Positions 34,332 through 43,077 of a DNA stretch of 64,000 nt are shown here, piece by piece. The stretch lies in the NCBI GenBank assembly GCA_003526375.1, contig DPDG01000114.1, positions 1 through 64,000 of the forward strand. The letters run 5' to 3'. A program made the translations under genes and the position numbers. Position 1 is the stretch's first letter. Every line of letters starts with the position of its first letter. Below the pieces are notes generated by a model. That model was not told where the DNA came from. It saw only the letters and a program-made list of their open reading frames with translations, and searched no databases. Origin of the DNA: Lentisphaeria bacterium (GTDB lineage: Bacteria > Verrucomicrobiota > Lentisphaeria > Victivallales > UBA1829).

Positions 34332-36778
34332 TTTTTACCTTTTGTTGTTTTCTGTTTTTGCTCCGCCGGGGATGATTTCCCGGCACTGTTCTTTATATTC
34401 TGCTGAAGTTCCTCCTTGAATTTCGCGAACTCCGGCATTGTTCCATACGCGGCAAGAAGCCGTCTCGCTTCTTCCTTTGAGCCGTTGTGCCATTTCCGCG
34501 CCGCGTCTTTGACCGCATTGGAAAAATATATATTTATCATAAACTCTATTTCCGTTTTTTCAAATCCGTTTGATGCAGTTTGTTTTGCATCCTTCCATCT
34601 GCCGAACGATGCAAAGAACGCCGGAACGGAGAATTTCCGCTTTTTCTTTTTCGATGCATATCGTTCCAATGAAAGAAGTTCCGGAGAATGGAAACGGCTG
34701 AACGGCAGGTTCTCGCTCATCATGCCTTCCATGTAGAGAAGAATGTAATCTTTTTTGATGCGGCCCACTTTCATTTTCTTTCCGGTGATGGGGCTCATCA
34801 GGGGAAATCCGACGTAATCCCGGCGGGAATCGTAGATCAGGCCGTGCGCGGATTTCATTTCCTCCGCGAAGATTTTCATAGCTTGGTACCAGTTCAGGAA
34901 GGCGGTCGTGGCGGCTTTGTAATCCGCTGCTTCATTCAGTCCTTCCGGGGAGACGAGTTTTTCTGCCCAGGAGTCGAAATTCTGAGTCAGGACCGCCTCC
35001 ACGATAACGGACCGGAGTTCATTTTTATATTTTTCGAGCCGTTCCTGATAAGATTTGAGCGTTGTCTGCTTTTTTCTGTTTTCTTCGGCAAGCTGTTTTT
35101 TCCGGAGTTCCTCCTGTTGCCTGAGGCGTGCCGCTTCCGCCTGCCTGCGCTTCTGTTCCGCAATCCGCGCCTCACGCTCTTTCCTGAGCCTGGCAGCATA
35201 GGTATCGCGTTCCTTCTCCAATGCTTTGATCTTCTGGATTTCTTCTTCATTGAGTTTGATTCGCTCGTTGATGACAGATTGCAGACGCGGGTCTTTCGTT
35301 GTGATACCGTTCAGGTGAATTGCCGCCTGGTTCAACAGTTTCCGGGCGCGTGTGTAATGATTGTCGTCGGAATGTTTCTGTTCCACCAGTTTTTTGCCGA
35401 GCGCGGTTTCCTTTTGCGCCTGTGCTTTCAGTTTTTCCGCCCGGTTGAGCGCCTGGTTGACTTTTGCCTGAAGCGTCAGGAATTCATTTTCAAATTGTTT
35501 CAGTCGGGCGTAAGCGTCATCGACCTCTCTGCGGATTCTGGCTCGAACCCCGAACTTCTGCGCTGTCAGATAGACTTGGTCCAACGCTTTTTTATATTCC
35601 TGCGGATTGGTGGTGTAGGGATCGAATCTGCAATTCTCCAGAGCCTGTGCCGCAAGATGGTTGTTGTGCCAGATGAACAGCGCCGCGAGGATCAGCACGA
35701 AAAGAATCAGGATGAACCCGTAAAACAGCAGTACCCAATGCTTTTTCATGGGACGCCCCGGCAGCGGCTGCGAAGCCGTTATGACCGGAGTCAGTTTGAT
35801 CGGCGGATGGAGAAATGCCTGTTCTTCCGCCTGCCGTTCCTCATAAATGACGGAAGCCGCCTGGAGAAATTCCTCCCATGAGGAGAAACGTTTCCGGGGT
35901 GTTTTGCCGAGCATCCGTTTCATCAGGCCGGAGAGTTCCGGGGAAATATCGGAGCCGGGCGCCCGTTCCGACGGTTCCGGATAGGGGGCGTTGTTGTGCA
36001 TCTCAAGAATCTGATCAATGGATTTGTCGTAAAACGGGACACAGCCCGTTACCATGTGGTACAAAGTCGCGCCGAGAGAGTAGAGGTCGGTGCTCCATGT
36101 CAGTGTCTTGCCCTGAATCTGCTCCGGGCTCATGTAGAACGGCGATCCTTCCACTTCCCCGTTGATGAGCGATTCCTCGCCCGCCTGCTGTGCGATTCCC
36201 ATATCGAGAAGCATGGCTTCATTGTCGGAATCAAGCATGATGTTTGCCGGCTTGATATCTTTGTGAAACATCCGGTGTTTGTTCCAGATCAGCTGGAGCG
36301 CGCCCGCGATCTTGAGGACGATGGAAAGCGCTTCCGATTCCGAAAAAATCTTGCCGTCATCAAGCTGTTTTTCGACGGTTTCGCCGTTGACATACTGCAT
36401 CGCGATGTAATAAAGCCCGTTGACTTTCCCCGCTTCAAGGGTGGTCACGATATTGGGATACTGGAACTTGGCGGCATTGCGCGCCTCATTGATGAACCGT
36501 TCCGCCGCATCTTCCTGATCCGCGAGAGACTGCTTGAGAATTTTGATGGCGACCTGCCGTTCCATCGCGACCTGATCGGCAAGGTAGACACGCCCGCACC
36601 CGCCCGACGCCAGCAGGCGGATGATCCGGAACCCGTTGATCCGGAACCCCTCCGGCAAAATGTCGGAGGCATTGTCGAGCGCGAGTTCCTCTCCGCAATA
36701 CGGACAGGTGATACGATCCGCATCATCCGCATTGCAGGAAAAACTGTTGTTGCATCTGCTGCAAATATATTCGCTCAT
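34328..36778 (-). CDS. Membrane-anchored Ser/Thr protein kinase with zinc ribbon
   Basis: An 816-residue protein. Residues 1-30 form a CxxC...CxxC zinc ribbon (C6, C9, C25, C28). Residues about 50-315 are a Hanks-type kinase with Lys79 (VAIKI), Glu98, HKDIKPAN (172-179, Asp174 catalytic) and DMG (192-194) in place of the usual DFG; all catalytic residues are kept. A transmembrane helix spans about 348-370. It is followed by a long charged coiled coil (about 430-610) and a C-terminal domain I do not recognise. It overlaps fabD (ATGA) and follows hisB by 51 bp. The start at 36778 has a weak SD. Confidence 0.92.
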   Translation of the reverse strand: MSEYICSRCNNSFSCNADDADRITCPYCGEELALDNASDILPEGFRINGFRIIRLLASGGCGRVYLADQVAMERQVAIKILKQSLADQEDAAERFINEARNAAKFQYPNIVTTLEAGKVNGLYYIAMQYVNGETVEKQLDDGKIFSESEALSIVLKIAGALQLIWNKHRMFHKDIKPANIMLDSDNEAMLLDMGIAQQAGEESLINGEVEGSPFYMSPEQIQGKTLTWSTDLYSLGATLYHMVTGCVPFYDKSIDQILEMHNNAPYPEPSERAPGSDISPELSGLMKRMLGKTPRKRFSSWEEFLQAASVIYEERQAEEQAFLHPPIKLTPVITASQPLPGRPMKKHWVLLFYGFILILFVLILAALFIWHNNHLAAQALENCRFDPYTTNPQEYKKALDQVYLTAQKFGVRARIRREVDDAYARLKQFENEFLTLQAKVNQALNRAEKLKAQAQKETALGKKLVEQKHSDDNHYTRARKLLNQAAIHLNGITTKDPRLQSVINERIKLNEEEIQKIKALEKERDTYAARLRKEREARIAEQKRRQAEAARLRQQEELRKKQLAEENRKKQTTLKSYQERLEKYKNELRSVIVEAVLTQNFDSWAEKLVSPEGLNEAADYKAATTAFLNWYQAMKIFAEEMKSAHGLIYDSRRDYVGFPLMSPITGKKMKVGRIKKDYILLYMEGMMSENLPFSRFHSPELLSLERYASKKKKRKFSVPAFFASFGRWKDAKQTASNGFEKTEIEFMINIYFSNAVKDAARKWHNGSKEEARRLLAAYGTMPEFAKFKEELQQNIKNSAGKSSPAEQKQKTTKGKK

Positions 36779-36829
36779 TCGGCAGGGACCTCAAGACAGC
36801 GTGCAGGACGCCGTTTTTCTCCTGAAATT

Positions 36830-37414
36830 TTAAAGAGAACCTTTTGTGGACGGAATTCCTTTTTCCCTCGGATCAATCTCGACCGCCTGCGCGAGTGCTC
36901 TGGCAAGCCCTTTGAAAACTGCTTCGAAAACATGATGCACTTCGGCGCCTTCGAGCATCCGGATATGAAGATTGACGCCGCCTTTGACGCAGAACGCCTG
37001 GAAAAACTCCTTGAACAGCGCAGTGTCCAGCTCCTTGATCCGCGCAGCCGGAGGGACGAGGTTATAGACAAGATAAGGCCTGCCGGAAAGGTCCAGCGCG
37101 ATCAATGCAAGCGCCTCGTCCATCGGGAGCAGAAAGCTGCCGTAGCGCCGGATGCCCTTTTTGTCGCCGACCGCCTGCGCGATCACTTCTCCGAGAACCA
37201 GTCCGAGGTCCTCCATGGTGTGATGGCAGTCCACTTCCAGGTCGCCTTTTGCAGAGACTTCAAGATCGAATTTGCCGTGTTTTGCGAACAGGGTAAGCAT
37301 GTGATCCATGAAGGCAATTCCCGTGGAGATGTCGGACCTGCCCTCTCCGTCGAGGTTGATGGATGCCTTGATATCTGTTTCCCCGGTGGTGCGTGTTACG
37401 CTGCCTTGTCTCAT
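36830..37414 (-). CDS. hisB: Imidazoleglycerol-phosphate dehydratase
   Basis: A Mn-dependent enzyme of histidine synthesis. The 194 residues match the monofunctional family, with the metal motifs FMDHMLTLFAKHG near residue 35, DCHHTMEDLGLVLG near residue 62 and GAEVHHVFEAVFKGLARAL near residue 156. GGAGG precedes the ATG by six bases and a strong promoter lies upstream. No other his gene is in the window; it heads the string that leads to the kinase and fab genes. Confidence 0.97.
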   Translation of the reverse strand: MRQGSVTRTTGETDIKASINLDGEGRSDISTGIAFMDHMLTLFAKHGKFDLEVSAKGDLEVDCHHTMEDLGLVLGEVIAQAVGDKKGIRRYGSFLLPMDEALALIALDLSGRPYLVYNLVPPAARIKELDTALFKEFFQAFCVKGGVNLHIRMLEGAEVHHVFEAVFKGLARALAQAVEIDPREKGIPSTKGSL

Positions 37415-37444
37415 AATGATCCTCCAAAAATTATTTGCTGTGAC

Positions 37445-37473
37445 AATTTACCTTGTTAAGGGGCGTTTGTCAA
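37445..37473 (-). promoter_or_regulatory. Promoter of the hisB-kinase-fab string
   Basis: On the complement, a consensus TTGACA (37468-37473) and TAAATT (37445-37450) are 17 bp apart, 31 bases upstream of the hisB start. Confidence 0.65.
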
Positions 37474-37578
37474 CATTTTTCACAAATAATTATGCAATGC
37501 GGGGGCGGAAAGGGAGAAGAACCGGGGTGGGGCGGCTGTGTTTGCCGAAAAAAAATCCGGATACGCCGGGGATGAAAT

Positions 37579-37607
37579 TTGTATTCTTGTTGTTTCAATG
37601 GTATTTT
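37579..37607 (+). promoter_or_regulatory. Weak candidate promoter for gmd
   Basis: TTGTAT (37579-37584) and TATTTT (37602-37607) lie 17 bp apart, 42 bases upstream of gmd. Both boxes are imperfect. Confidence 0.25.
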
Positions 37608-37648
37608 AGCAGAGAGTCATCAAGAGAATACAGCGACAGGATATTTTT

Positions 37649-38698
37649 ATGAAAAGGGCGTTGATTACAGGCATTACCGGGCAGGACGGTTCCTATCTGA
37701 CGGAGCTTCTGCTGGAAAAAGGATATGAGGTTCACGGGATTATCCGGCGGGCGAGCAACTTCAATACGAAGCGGATCGACCATCTTTACGAAGACCCGCA
37801 TAAGGAAGGGTGCCGCCTGTTCCTGCATTACGGCGATATGACGGATTCCAGCAATCTGAACCGTCTGCTTGAGAAGATCCAGCCGGCGGAAATCTACAAT
37901 CTTGCGGCGCAGTCCCATGTCGGGGTCTCCTTTCAGGTGCCGGAATATACGGGCGACGTCGATGCGCTCGGCACTCTGCGGCTTCTTGACGCAGTGAAGG
38001 AGACGCGGATTCCGACCCGTTTTTATCAGGCGTCCACTTCCGAGCTTTACGGGCAGGTCGAGGAGGTGCCTCAGACCGAGAAGACCCCGTTTCACCCGTG
38101 TTCCCCTTACGCCGCGGCAAAACTCTATGCCTTCTGGCTGGTGAAAATCTACCGTGGATCCTATAAAATCCATGCATCCAACGGCATTCTGTTCAACCAT
38201 GAGTCGCCCCGCCGGGGAGAGACTTTCATCACGCGGAAGATTACGATGGCGGCGGCGCGGATTCACCTCGGATTGCAGGATTGCCTGTATCTCGGCAACC
38301 TGAACAGCCTGCGCGACTGGGGGTATGCGCCGGATTATGTGAGGCTGATGTGGCTGATGCTTCAGCAGGATGAGCCGGATGACTATGTGGCTGCGACCGG
38401 GGAATCGCACAGTGTCCGCGAATTTGCGGAACGGGCGTTCGGTTTGCTCGGGCATCGTCTTGAATGGAAAGGCGCGGGAGTGGACGAGTGCGGAATTGAT
38501 GCGGATACCGGGAAAGTCCTGATCCGGATTGATCCGGTTTATTACCGTCCGCTGGAGGTCGAGGCTCTGCTCGGCGATGCGTCCAAGGCGGAGCGCCTGC
38601 TTCACTGGAAGCCGGCTGTGACGTTCGAAAAACTTGTGGAGATCATGGTGGAAAGCGATCTGCGCCTGGTGCGCGGCGGGAAGCAGGGGGCATGTTGA
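37649..38698 (+). CDS. gmd: GDP-mannose 4,6-dehydratase
   Basis: Converts GDP-D-mannose to GDP-4-keto-6-deoxymannose, the first step to GDP-L-fucose. This 349-residue short-chain dehydrogenase has the NADP loop ALITGITGQDGSYLTELL (residues 4-21), RASTSELYGQ-type active-site Ser/Thr (here QASTSELYGQ), and the Tyr-Lys pair in SPYAAAKLYAFW. NHESPRRGETFITRKI is a Gmd signature. fcl follows with one base between stop and start. It is the first gene of the plus-strand polysaccharide operon. Confidence 0.97.
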   Translation: MKRALITGITGQDGSYLTELLLEKGYEVHGIIRRASNFNTKRIDHLYEDPHKEGCRLFLHYGDMTDSSNLNRLLEKIQPAEIYNLAAQSHVGVSFQVPEYTGDVDALGTLRLLDAVKETRIPTRFYQASTSELYGQVEEVPQTEKTPFHPCSPYAAAKLYAFWLVKIYRGSYKIHASNGILFNHESPRRGETFITRKITMAAARIHLGLQDCLYLGNLNSLRDWGYAPDYVRLMWLMLQQDEPDDYVAATGESHSVREFAERAFGLLGHRLEWKGAGVDECGIDADTGKVLIRIDPVYYRPLEVEALLGDASKAERLLHWKPAVTFEKLVEIMVESDLRLVRGGKQGAC

Positions 38699-38699
38699 A

Positions 38700-39638
38700 A
38701 TGATTGCAAAGGATGCCCGGATTTTCATCGCAGGACACAGGGGAATGGTCGGCAGCGCGATTCTGCGCTGTTTTGAGAAAAACGGTTATCACAATCTTCT
38801 GACGCGCACGCATGAGGAGCTGGATCTGCGGAATGAGAGTGAGGTCAAGGCGTTTTATGATGCGGAAAAGCCGGAATATGTGGTGATTGCCGCCGCAAAG
38901 GTCGGCGGAATTGCGGCGAATGACCGTTTCAAGGCGGAATTCCTGCTGGAAAATCTCCAGATTCAGAATAACCTGATCTGGCAGGCATATCTTCATCAGG
39001 TGAAGAAACTTTGTTTTCTCGGAAGCAGTTGCATTTATCCCTGCGAGGCTCCGCAGCCGATCAGGGAGGAGTATCTCCTGACCGGGCCGCTGGAACCGAC
39101 GAACGAGGGGTATGCGCTGGCGAAGATCGCCGGATATAAACTTTGTGTGTATCTGTCGCAGCAGTACGGCTTCCATACGGTCAGCGCGATGCCCTGCAAT
39201 CTGTACGGGCGGAACGATCATTTCGATCTTGAACGGTGCCATGTGCTTCCCGCTCTGATCCGGCGCTTCTGCGATGCCGTTGCGGAGGGGAGACAGGAGG
39301 TGGTGTGCTGGGGAACGGGAACTCCGCTGCGCGAGTTCCTGAATGTTGACGATATGGCGTCCGCAGTTTATTTCCTTTTCATGAATCACGATGATCCGCA
39401 GATCGTCAATGTCGGGAGTTCCGAGGAAATTTCGATTCGCGAGCTTGCGGAACTGGTCGCCCGCCTTGCCGGTTTTCAAGGCAGGATTCTCTGGGACAGG
39501 ACAAAGCCGGACGGTATGAAACGGAAGTTGATGGACAGTTCCAAGATCCGCAGTCTCGGCTGGAAACCTGTGATTTCGCTGGAGGACGGCATCGCCGCCC
39601 AGATTGAAGAATACCGCAGCCGGGTGTCTGGCAGATGA
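38700..39638 (+). CDS. fcl: GDP-L-fucose synthase
   Basis: An epimerase-reductase turning the Gmd product into GDP-L-fucose. It has 312 residues with the cofactor loop IFIAGHRGMVGSAI near residue 8, the FLGSSCIYP active-site segment near residue 101, and Tyr-Lys in EGYALAKIAGYKL near residue 135. The start at 38700 fits homologues; an upstream frame lies inside gmd. Its stop overlaps the next glycosyltransferase (ATGA). Confidence 0.97.
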   Translation: MIAKDARIFIAGHRGMVGSAILRCFEKNGYHNLLTRTHEELDLRNESEVKAFYDAEKPEYVVIAAAKVGGIAANDRFKAEFLLENLQIQNNLIWQAYLHQVKKLCFLGSSCIYPCEAPQPIREEYLLTGPLEPTNEGYALAKIAGYKLCVYLSQQYGFHTVSAMPCNLYGRNDHFDLERCHVLPALIRRFCDAVAEGRQEVVCWGTGTPLREFLNVDDMASAVYFLFMNHDDPQIVNVGSSEEISIRELAELVARLAGFQGRILWDRTKPDGMKRKLMDSSKIRSLGWKPVISLEDGIAAQIEEYRSRVSGR

Positions 39639-40366
39639 GTGATTTTTCCATTGTCACGGCGACGTTCAATGCAGGCGGAAGCATCCGCCGGTGCCTGCAG
39701 TCTGTGCAGAAAAACCGTCTGGCGGAAACGGAACATCTGGTGATCGACAATCAATCCTCGGATGATACTCTGGAAAAAGTGCGTGCTTTCGGCAATGTGC
39801 GCGTGATATCGGAAAAAGACAATGGTATTTACGAGGCAATGAACAAGGGAATCCGGAGTGCCGGAAATGAGTTGACCGCATGTCTGAATGCGGACGACGC
39901 CTATCTGCCGGGGACGCTGGAGGCAGTGAAGGAGCGGTTTGAATCCGTGCCGGAAAGCGATATTGTTTATGGAAACATTCTGGTAAACGGGCGTGAAGTA
40001 AAGCCCCCGGGGGGGATTGCATCGTTCGGAGGCGCCCGGATTTTTCATCCGGCGGCTTTCATCCGGCGGTCTCTGTTTGAAAGGATCGGGTATTTCGACG
40101 AATCCTTCCGGATCTGCGCCGACCTTGATTTTTTCCTGCGTGCAAAAGAGTCGGGAGCCGTCTTCACCTATCTGGACCGTCCGTTGACGGACTTTGCGCT
40201 TGGCGGGCTCAGCACTGTCCGCCGGAAGCAGACTGCCGCGGAGTTGCGCCATATTCTGATCCGTCACGGATATCCGCATCTTTTTGCATATTCCTACTAT
40301 TGCGCAATGAGACTGCGTGCGAAGATATCACAGTTTTCCGCATGTTTCAGAAAAGGAGCATCATGA
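39635..40366 (+). CDS. Family 2 glycosyltransferase (WcaA-like)
   Basis: A 243-residue GT-A-fold transferase. It shows FSIVTATFNAGGSIRRCLQSV at the N-terminus, HLVIDNQSSDDTL, EKDNGIYEAMNKGI and the metal-binding region LNADDAYLPG near residue 86. It has no membrane anchor, so it should work at the cytoplasmic face. The linkage is unknown; the position after fcl suggests work on a fucose-containing repeat. It overlaps the genes on both sides by four bases. Confidence 0.92.
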   Translation: MSDFSIVTATFNAGGSIRRCLQSVQKNRLAETEHLVIDNQSSDDTLEKVRAFGNVRVISEKDNGIYEAMNKGIRSAGNELTACLNADDAYLPGTLEAVKERFESVPESDIVYGNILVNGREVKPPGGIASFGGARIFHPAAFIRRSLFERIGYFDESFRICADLDFFLRAKESGAVFTYLDRPLTDFALGGLSTVRRKQTAAELRHILIRHGYPHLFAYSYYCAMRLRAKISQFSACFRKGAS

Positions 40367-41280
40367 AAAAGCCGGTATTGTTTTTGATCTTCAACCGCCC
40401 GGAAACGACGTTCCGCGTCTTCGAGGCGATTCGTGCTTATCAGCCGGAAGACCTGTTTATTGCCGCGGACGGTCCCCGCCCGCATGTTTCGACGGATGCC
40501 GCGCGGTGTGCCGAAGTCCGCACTGTTGCGGAGAAGGTCGATTGGCGGTGCCGTGTCCATACTTTGTTCCATGAGAAGAATATGGGGTGTCGTTACGGAG
40601 TCGCGGATGGTATCACATGGTTTTTCGACCAGATAGAGGAGGGGATCATTCTGGAGGATGACTGTCTGCCGTCGCCGGATTTTTTCCGTTTTTGCGAAGA
40701 AATGCTGGAGCGGTATCGTGACAATGAAAAGGTCATGCACATCGGGGGAACCAATTTTCAGGACGGGATTATGCGTGGCGACGGAAGTTATTATTTTTCC
40801 ATGATTCCCCATATCTGGGGCTGGGCGTCGTGGCGCCGCGCATGGGAAAAGTATGATGTGAATATGACGGATTTTCCGGAATATATCAGAAGCGGGGGGC
40901 TTGCTGACTTTATGCCCGGGCATCCTTATATACAATGGCGTTTTCAGCTTTTGTTCAGGAAGACTTATGAAAAATCTCCTTATTTCAATACGTGGGACTA
41001 CCAATGGCATTACGCCGTTGTGAAAAATAAAGGATTGACGGTCATTCCGAATTATAATCTTGTCAGCAATATCGGAGAATCGGGGACTCATACCGTGGCA
41101 AGTACTCTTTGCCATCTGCCTTGTCAGCGGCTTCCGGAACGAATTCTGCCGCCCTCTGATATCAATATGAATTCTGATGCCGATCTGTATTCTTTTGCTA
41201 AATTTTACCGTGGCAGCTGGAAAGATTATGTAAGATATTGTTTTTCTTATTTATTCCTGAAGACCGGAGAGAAAAAATGA
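40363..41280 (+). CDS. HlpA-like nucleotide-sugar transferase
   Basis: This 305-residue protein shows the PVLFLIFNRPETTFRVFEAI start and EEGIILEDDCLPSPDFFRFC acidic motif (near residue 92), followed by PHIWGWASWRRAWEKYD. These are features of the family annotated as hemolytic protein HlpA-like, which in practice are GT-A-fold sugar transferases. The start at 40363 overlaps the previous stop (ATGA). Donor and acceptor are unknown. Confidence 0.82.
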   Translation: MKKPVLFLIFNRPETTFRVFEAIRAYQPEDLFIAADGPRPHVSTDAARCAEVRTVAEKVDWRCRVHTLFHEKNMGCRYGVADGITWFFDQIEEGIILEDDCLPSPDFFRFCEEMLERYRDNEKVMHIGGTNFQDGIMRGDGSYYFSMIPHIWGWASWRRAWEKYDVNMTDFPEYIRSGGLADFMPGHPYIQWRFQLLFRKTYEKSPYFNTWDYQWHYAVVKNKGLTVIPNYNLVSNIGESGTHTVASTLCHLPCQRLPERILPPSDINMNSDADLYSFAKFYRGSWKDYVRYCFSYLFLKTGEKK

Positions 41281-41978
41281 ATGAGATTTTTGATGGGTAT
41301 ATCGAAAATAATTTTGGTGAGCAGAAACAGTGTCCTGTAAAAAAGGCACAATTCCATTATAATTATAAGAAATTTTTTCCTGATGTGCAGCAGAATCCGA
41401 AATGTTTGGATATTGGAATTGGCAGAGGTGAGATGTTGAGTTGTCTCTTGGAATGGGGAATGACAGATGTTCATGGTGTGGATATCTCTCCATCCGTCAT
41501 CCATTTCTGCCGGTCATTGAATCTTCCCTGTGAATTGGTTGCAGATACTGGAAAATATCTTCATGATCATGAAGGCGAGTTTGATTATGTGACACTGTTG
41601 GATGTGTTGGAACACATTCTTCCGCAGGAAACATTGAATTTTCTGCGTTTGATTCAACTGGCGTTGAAACCCGGGGGCAGGATTATTATCCAAGTGCCCA
41701 ATATGCAGGCGGTTGACAGTAATGTGTATTACTATGGTGACTTTACCCATTGTGCCGGTTTCACGGAACATAGTTTAATACAAATATTCACCACATTGAA
41801 ATTTTCAAAATATAATATTTATCCCTATGAGGTTTTCTGTTATGGCGGATATAAGGAATTCATTGCGAAAATGCTTCGGCCGTTCTTTCATTCTTTTACC
41901 CGCTTTCGCAGAAAATGTATTGGTGCGCATTGTCCGGAGATTTTGACTCCTGTATTTTTTGCTGTAGTTGAGCGATGA
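41277..41978 (+). CDS. Class I SAM-dependent methyltransferase
   Basis: A 233-residue protein with motif I CLDIGIGRGEMLSCLLEWG near residue 41, GVDISPSVIHFCR (motif II), FDYVTLLDVLEHI (motif III/IV) and LKPGGRIIIQVPN (motif V), of the methyltransferase 11/23 type. It may cap or decorate the polysaccharide. The start overlaps the previous stop (ATGA). Base composition becomes more AT-rich from here. Confidence 0.87.
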   Translation: MNEIFDGYIENNFGEQKQCPVKKAQFHYNYKKFFPDVQQNPKCLDIGIGRGEMLSCLLEWGMTDVHGVDISPSVIHFCRSLNLPCELVADTGKYLHDHEGEFDYVTLLDVLEHILPQETLNFLRLIQLALKPGGRIIIQVPNMQAVDSNVYYYGDFTHCAGFTEHSLIQIFTTLKFSKYNIYPYEVFCYGGYKEFIAKMLRPFFHSFTRFRRKCIGAHCPEILTPVFFAVVER

Positions 41979-41985
41979 GGCTATT

Positions 41986-43077
41986 ATGGATAGAATAAAA
42001 CGATTTCTGATCATCCGTCTTGATGAAATCGGGGATTATATTTTGACGGCGCCTCTGCTGCGCGAGTTGAAAAGAAACTTTCCGGAAGCGGAAATCGACC
42101 TGATTGTGAAACCCTCTCTTATCGGATTTGTGTCCGGTTCTCCTTATGTTTCCCGTGTCTGGGGAGCGGAGGTAAAACGCCGGAAACTTCTGAGAAACTG
42201 GCGGCTCTTTCTTATCTTATTGCTGCGGCGTATGCGTTGCGGCAGGTATGGCATTGCGATTCTTCCACGGCCGTCTCCGGACCGTTCCTGTTCCCGTTTG
42301 CTGGCTTGGATTGCCGGAGCGGAAAAGATTCTTGCATATTCCACATCGCTTGCCGGTCCGGATCAATGGATTCCGACCACCCTGCTTCAAAAGGAAAATG
42401 AGCATAATGTAAGTTCAAATCTGCGTTTTCTGGACAGTCTGGGAATTCATGCGTATGACGCCTCTCTTCATCTCAAGGACTTGTGGAAAGACGAGATTTC
42501 AGCCGATCAATGGAAATCCCGGATTTGCTGGTCTTCTGACAGGAAATATGCGCTTTGCAGTCCGTGTTCCATTTCTGAAATCAAAAATTGGGGGAAAGAG
42601 AATTATTGCGAGGTAATCCGGCGTCTTTTCACGGAATTGGGATACGTCACAATTCTGACTGGCTCGCAGGACGATTCCGGAACCGTTGACTGGATTTGCG
42701 CTCATTCTCCGCAGGGCAGTTGTGTTTCCCTCTGCGGGAAAACAGAATTAGGTGATCTGCCTTCGGTGATGAGGTTGGGAAGCTTTTATTTCGGGGCTGA
42801 TACTTCTGCCGTTCATTTTGCCGCCGCTGCCGGGCTTCCTTGTGTAGTCCTGACTCCTCATGCCCACGGATATGAGGGATGGCTTTCTGCGGAAACAAGA
42901 TTTTGCCCATGGCAGGTTCCCTGCCGGATTGTAACGCCGCCGGCCCGTATTCCGCCATGCGGAATGGAATGCCGCGGTCCCGGGAGCCATTGCATTACGG
43001 GCATATCGGCAGATACTGTATTTGAATCAATTCTGGAATTGTATCGGGCAGGGAGTTTTTCAAATGAGACATATTGA
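41986..43077 (+). CDS. Family 9 glycosyltransferase (heptosyltransferase-like)
   Basis: A 363-residue GT-B-fold transferase. Evidence is the N-terminal FLIIRLDEIGDYILTAPLLREL (the usual RxDxIGD pattern), and the donor site SEIKNWGKENYCEVIRRL ... LCGKTELGDLPSVMRLGSFYFGADTSAVHFAAAAG near residue 245, with the D-S-x-x-x-H motif. The start at 41986 is used because GAGG lies just upstream; a TTG at 41968 overlaps the previous gene. The sugar need not be heptose. Confidence 0.88.
   Translation: MDRIKRFLIIRLDEIGDYILTAPLLRELKRNFPEAEIDLIVKPSLIGFVSGSPYVSRVWGAEVKRRKLLRNWRLFLILLLRRMRCGRYGIAILPRPSPDRSCSRLLAWIAGAEKILAYSTSLAGPDQWIPTTLLQKENEHNVSSNLRFLDSLGIHAYDASLHLKDLWKDEISADQWKSRICWSSDRKYALCSPCSISEIKNWGKENYCEVIRRLFTELGYVTILTGSQDDSGTVDWICAHSPQGSCVSLCGKTELGDLPSVMRLGSFYFGADTSAVHFAAAAGLPCVVLTPHAHGYEGWLSAETRFCPWQVPCRIVTPPARIPPCGMECRGPGSHCITGISADTVFESILELYRAGSFSNETY

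Noticed and set aside
37500..37535. G-rich stretch before gmd as a quadruplex or regulatory element
   Set aside because: G-runs are short and unevenly spaced; no better than chance in this composition.
37595..38728. Open frame on the minus strand opposite gmd
   Set aside because: gmd has all family motifs and a proper operon context; the opposite frame has none.
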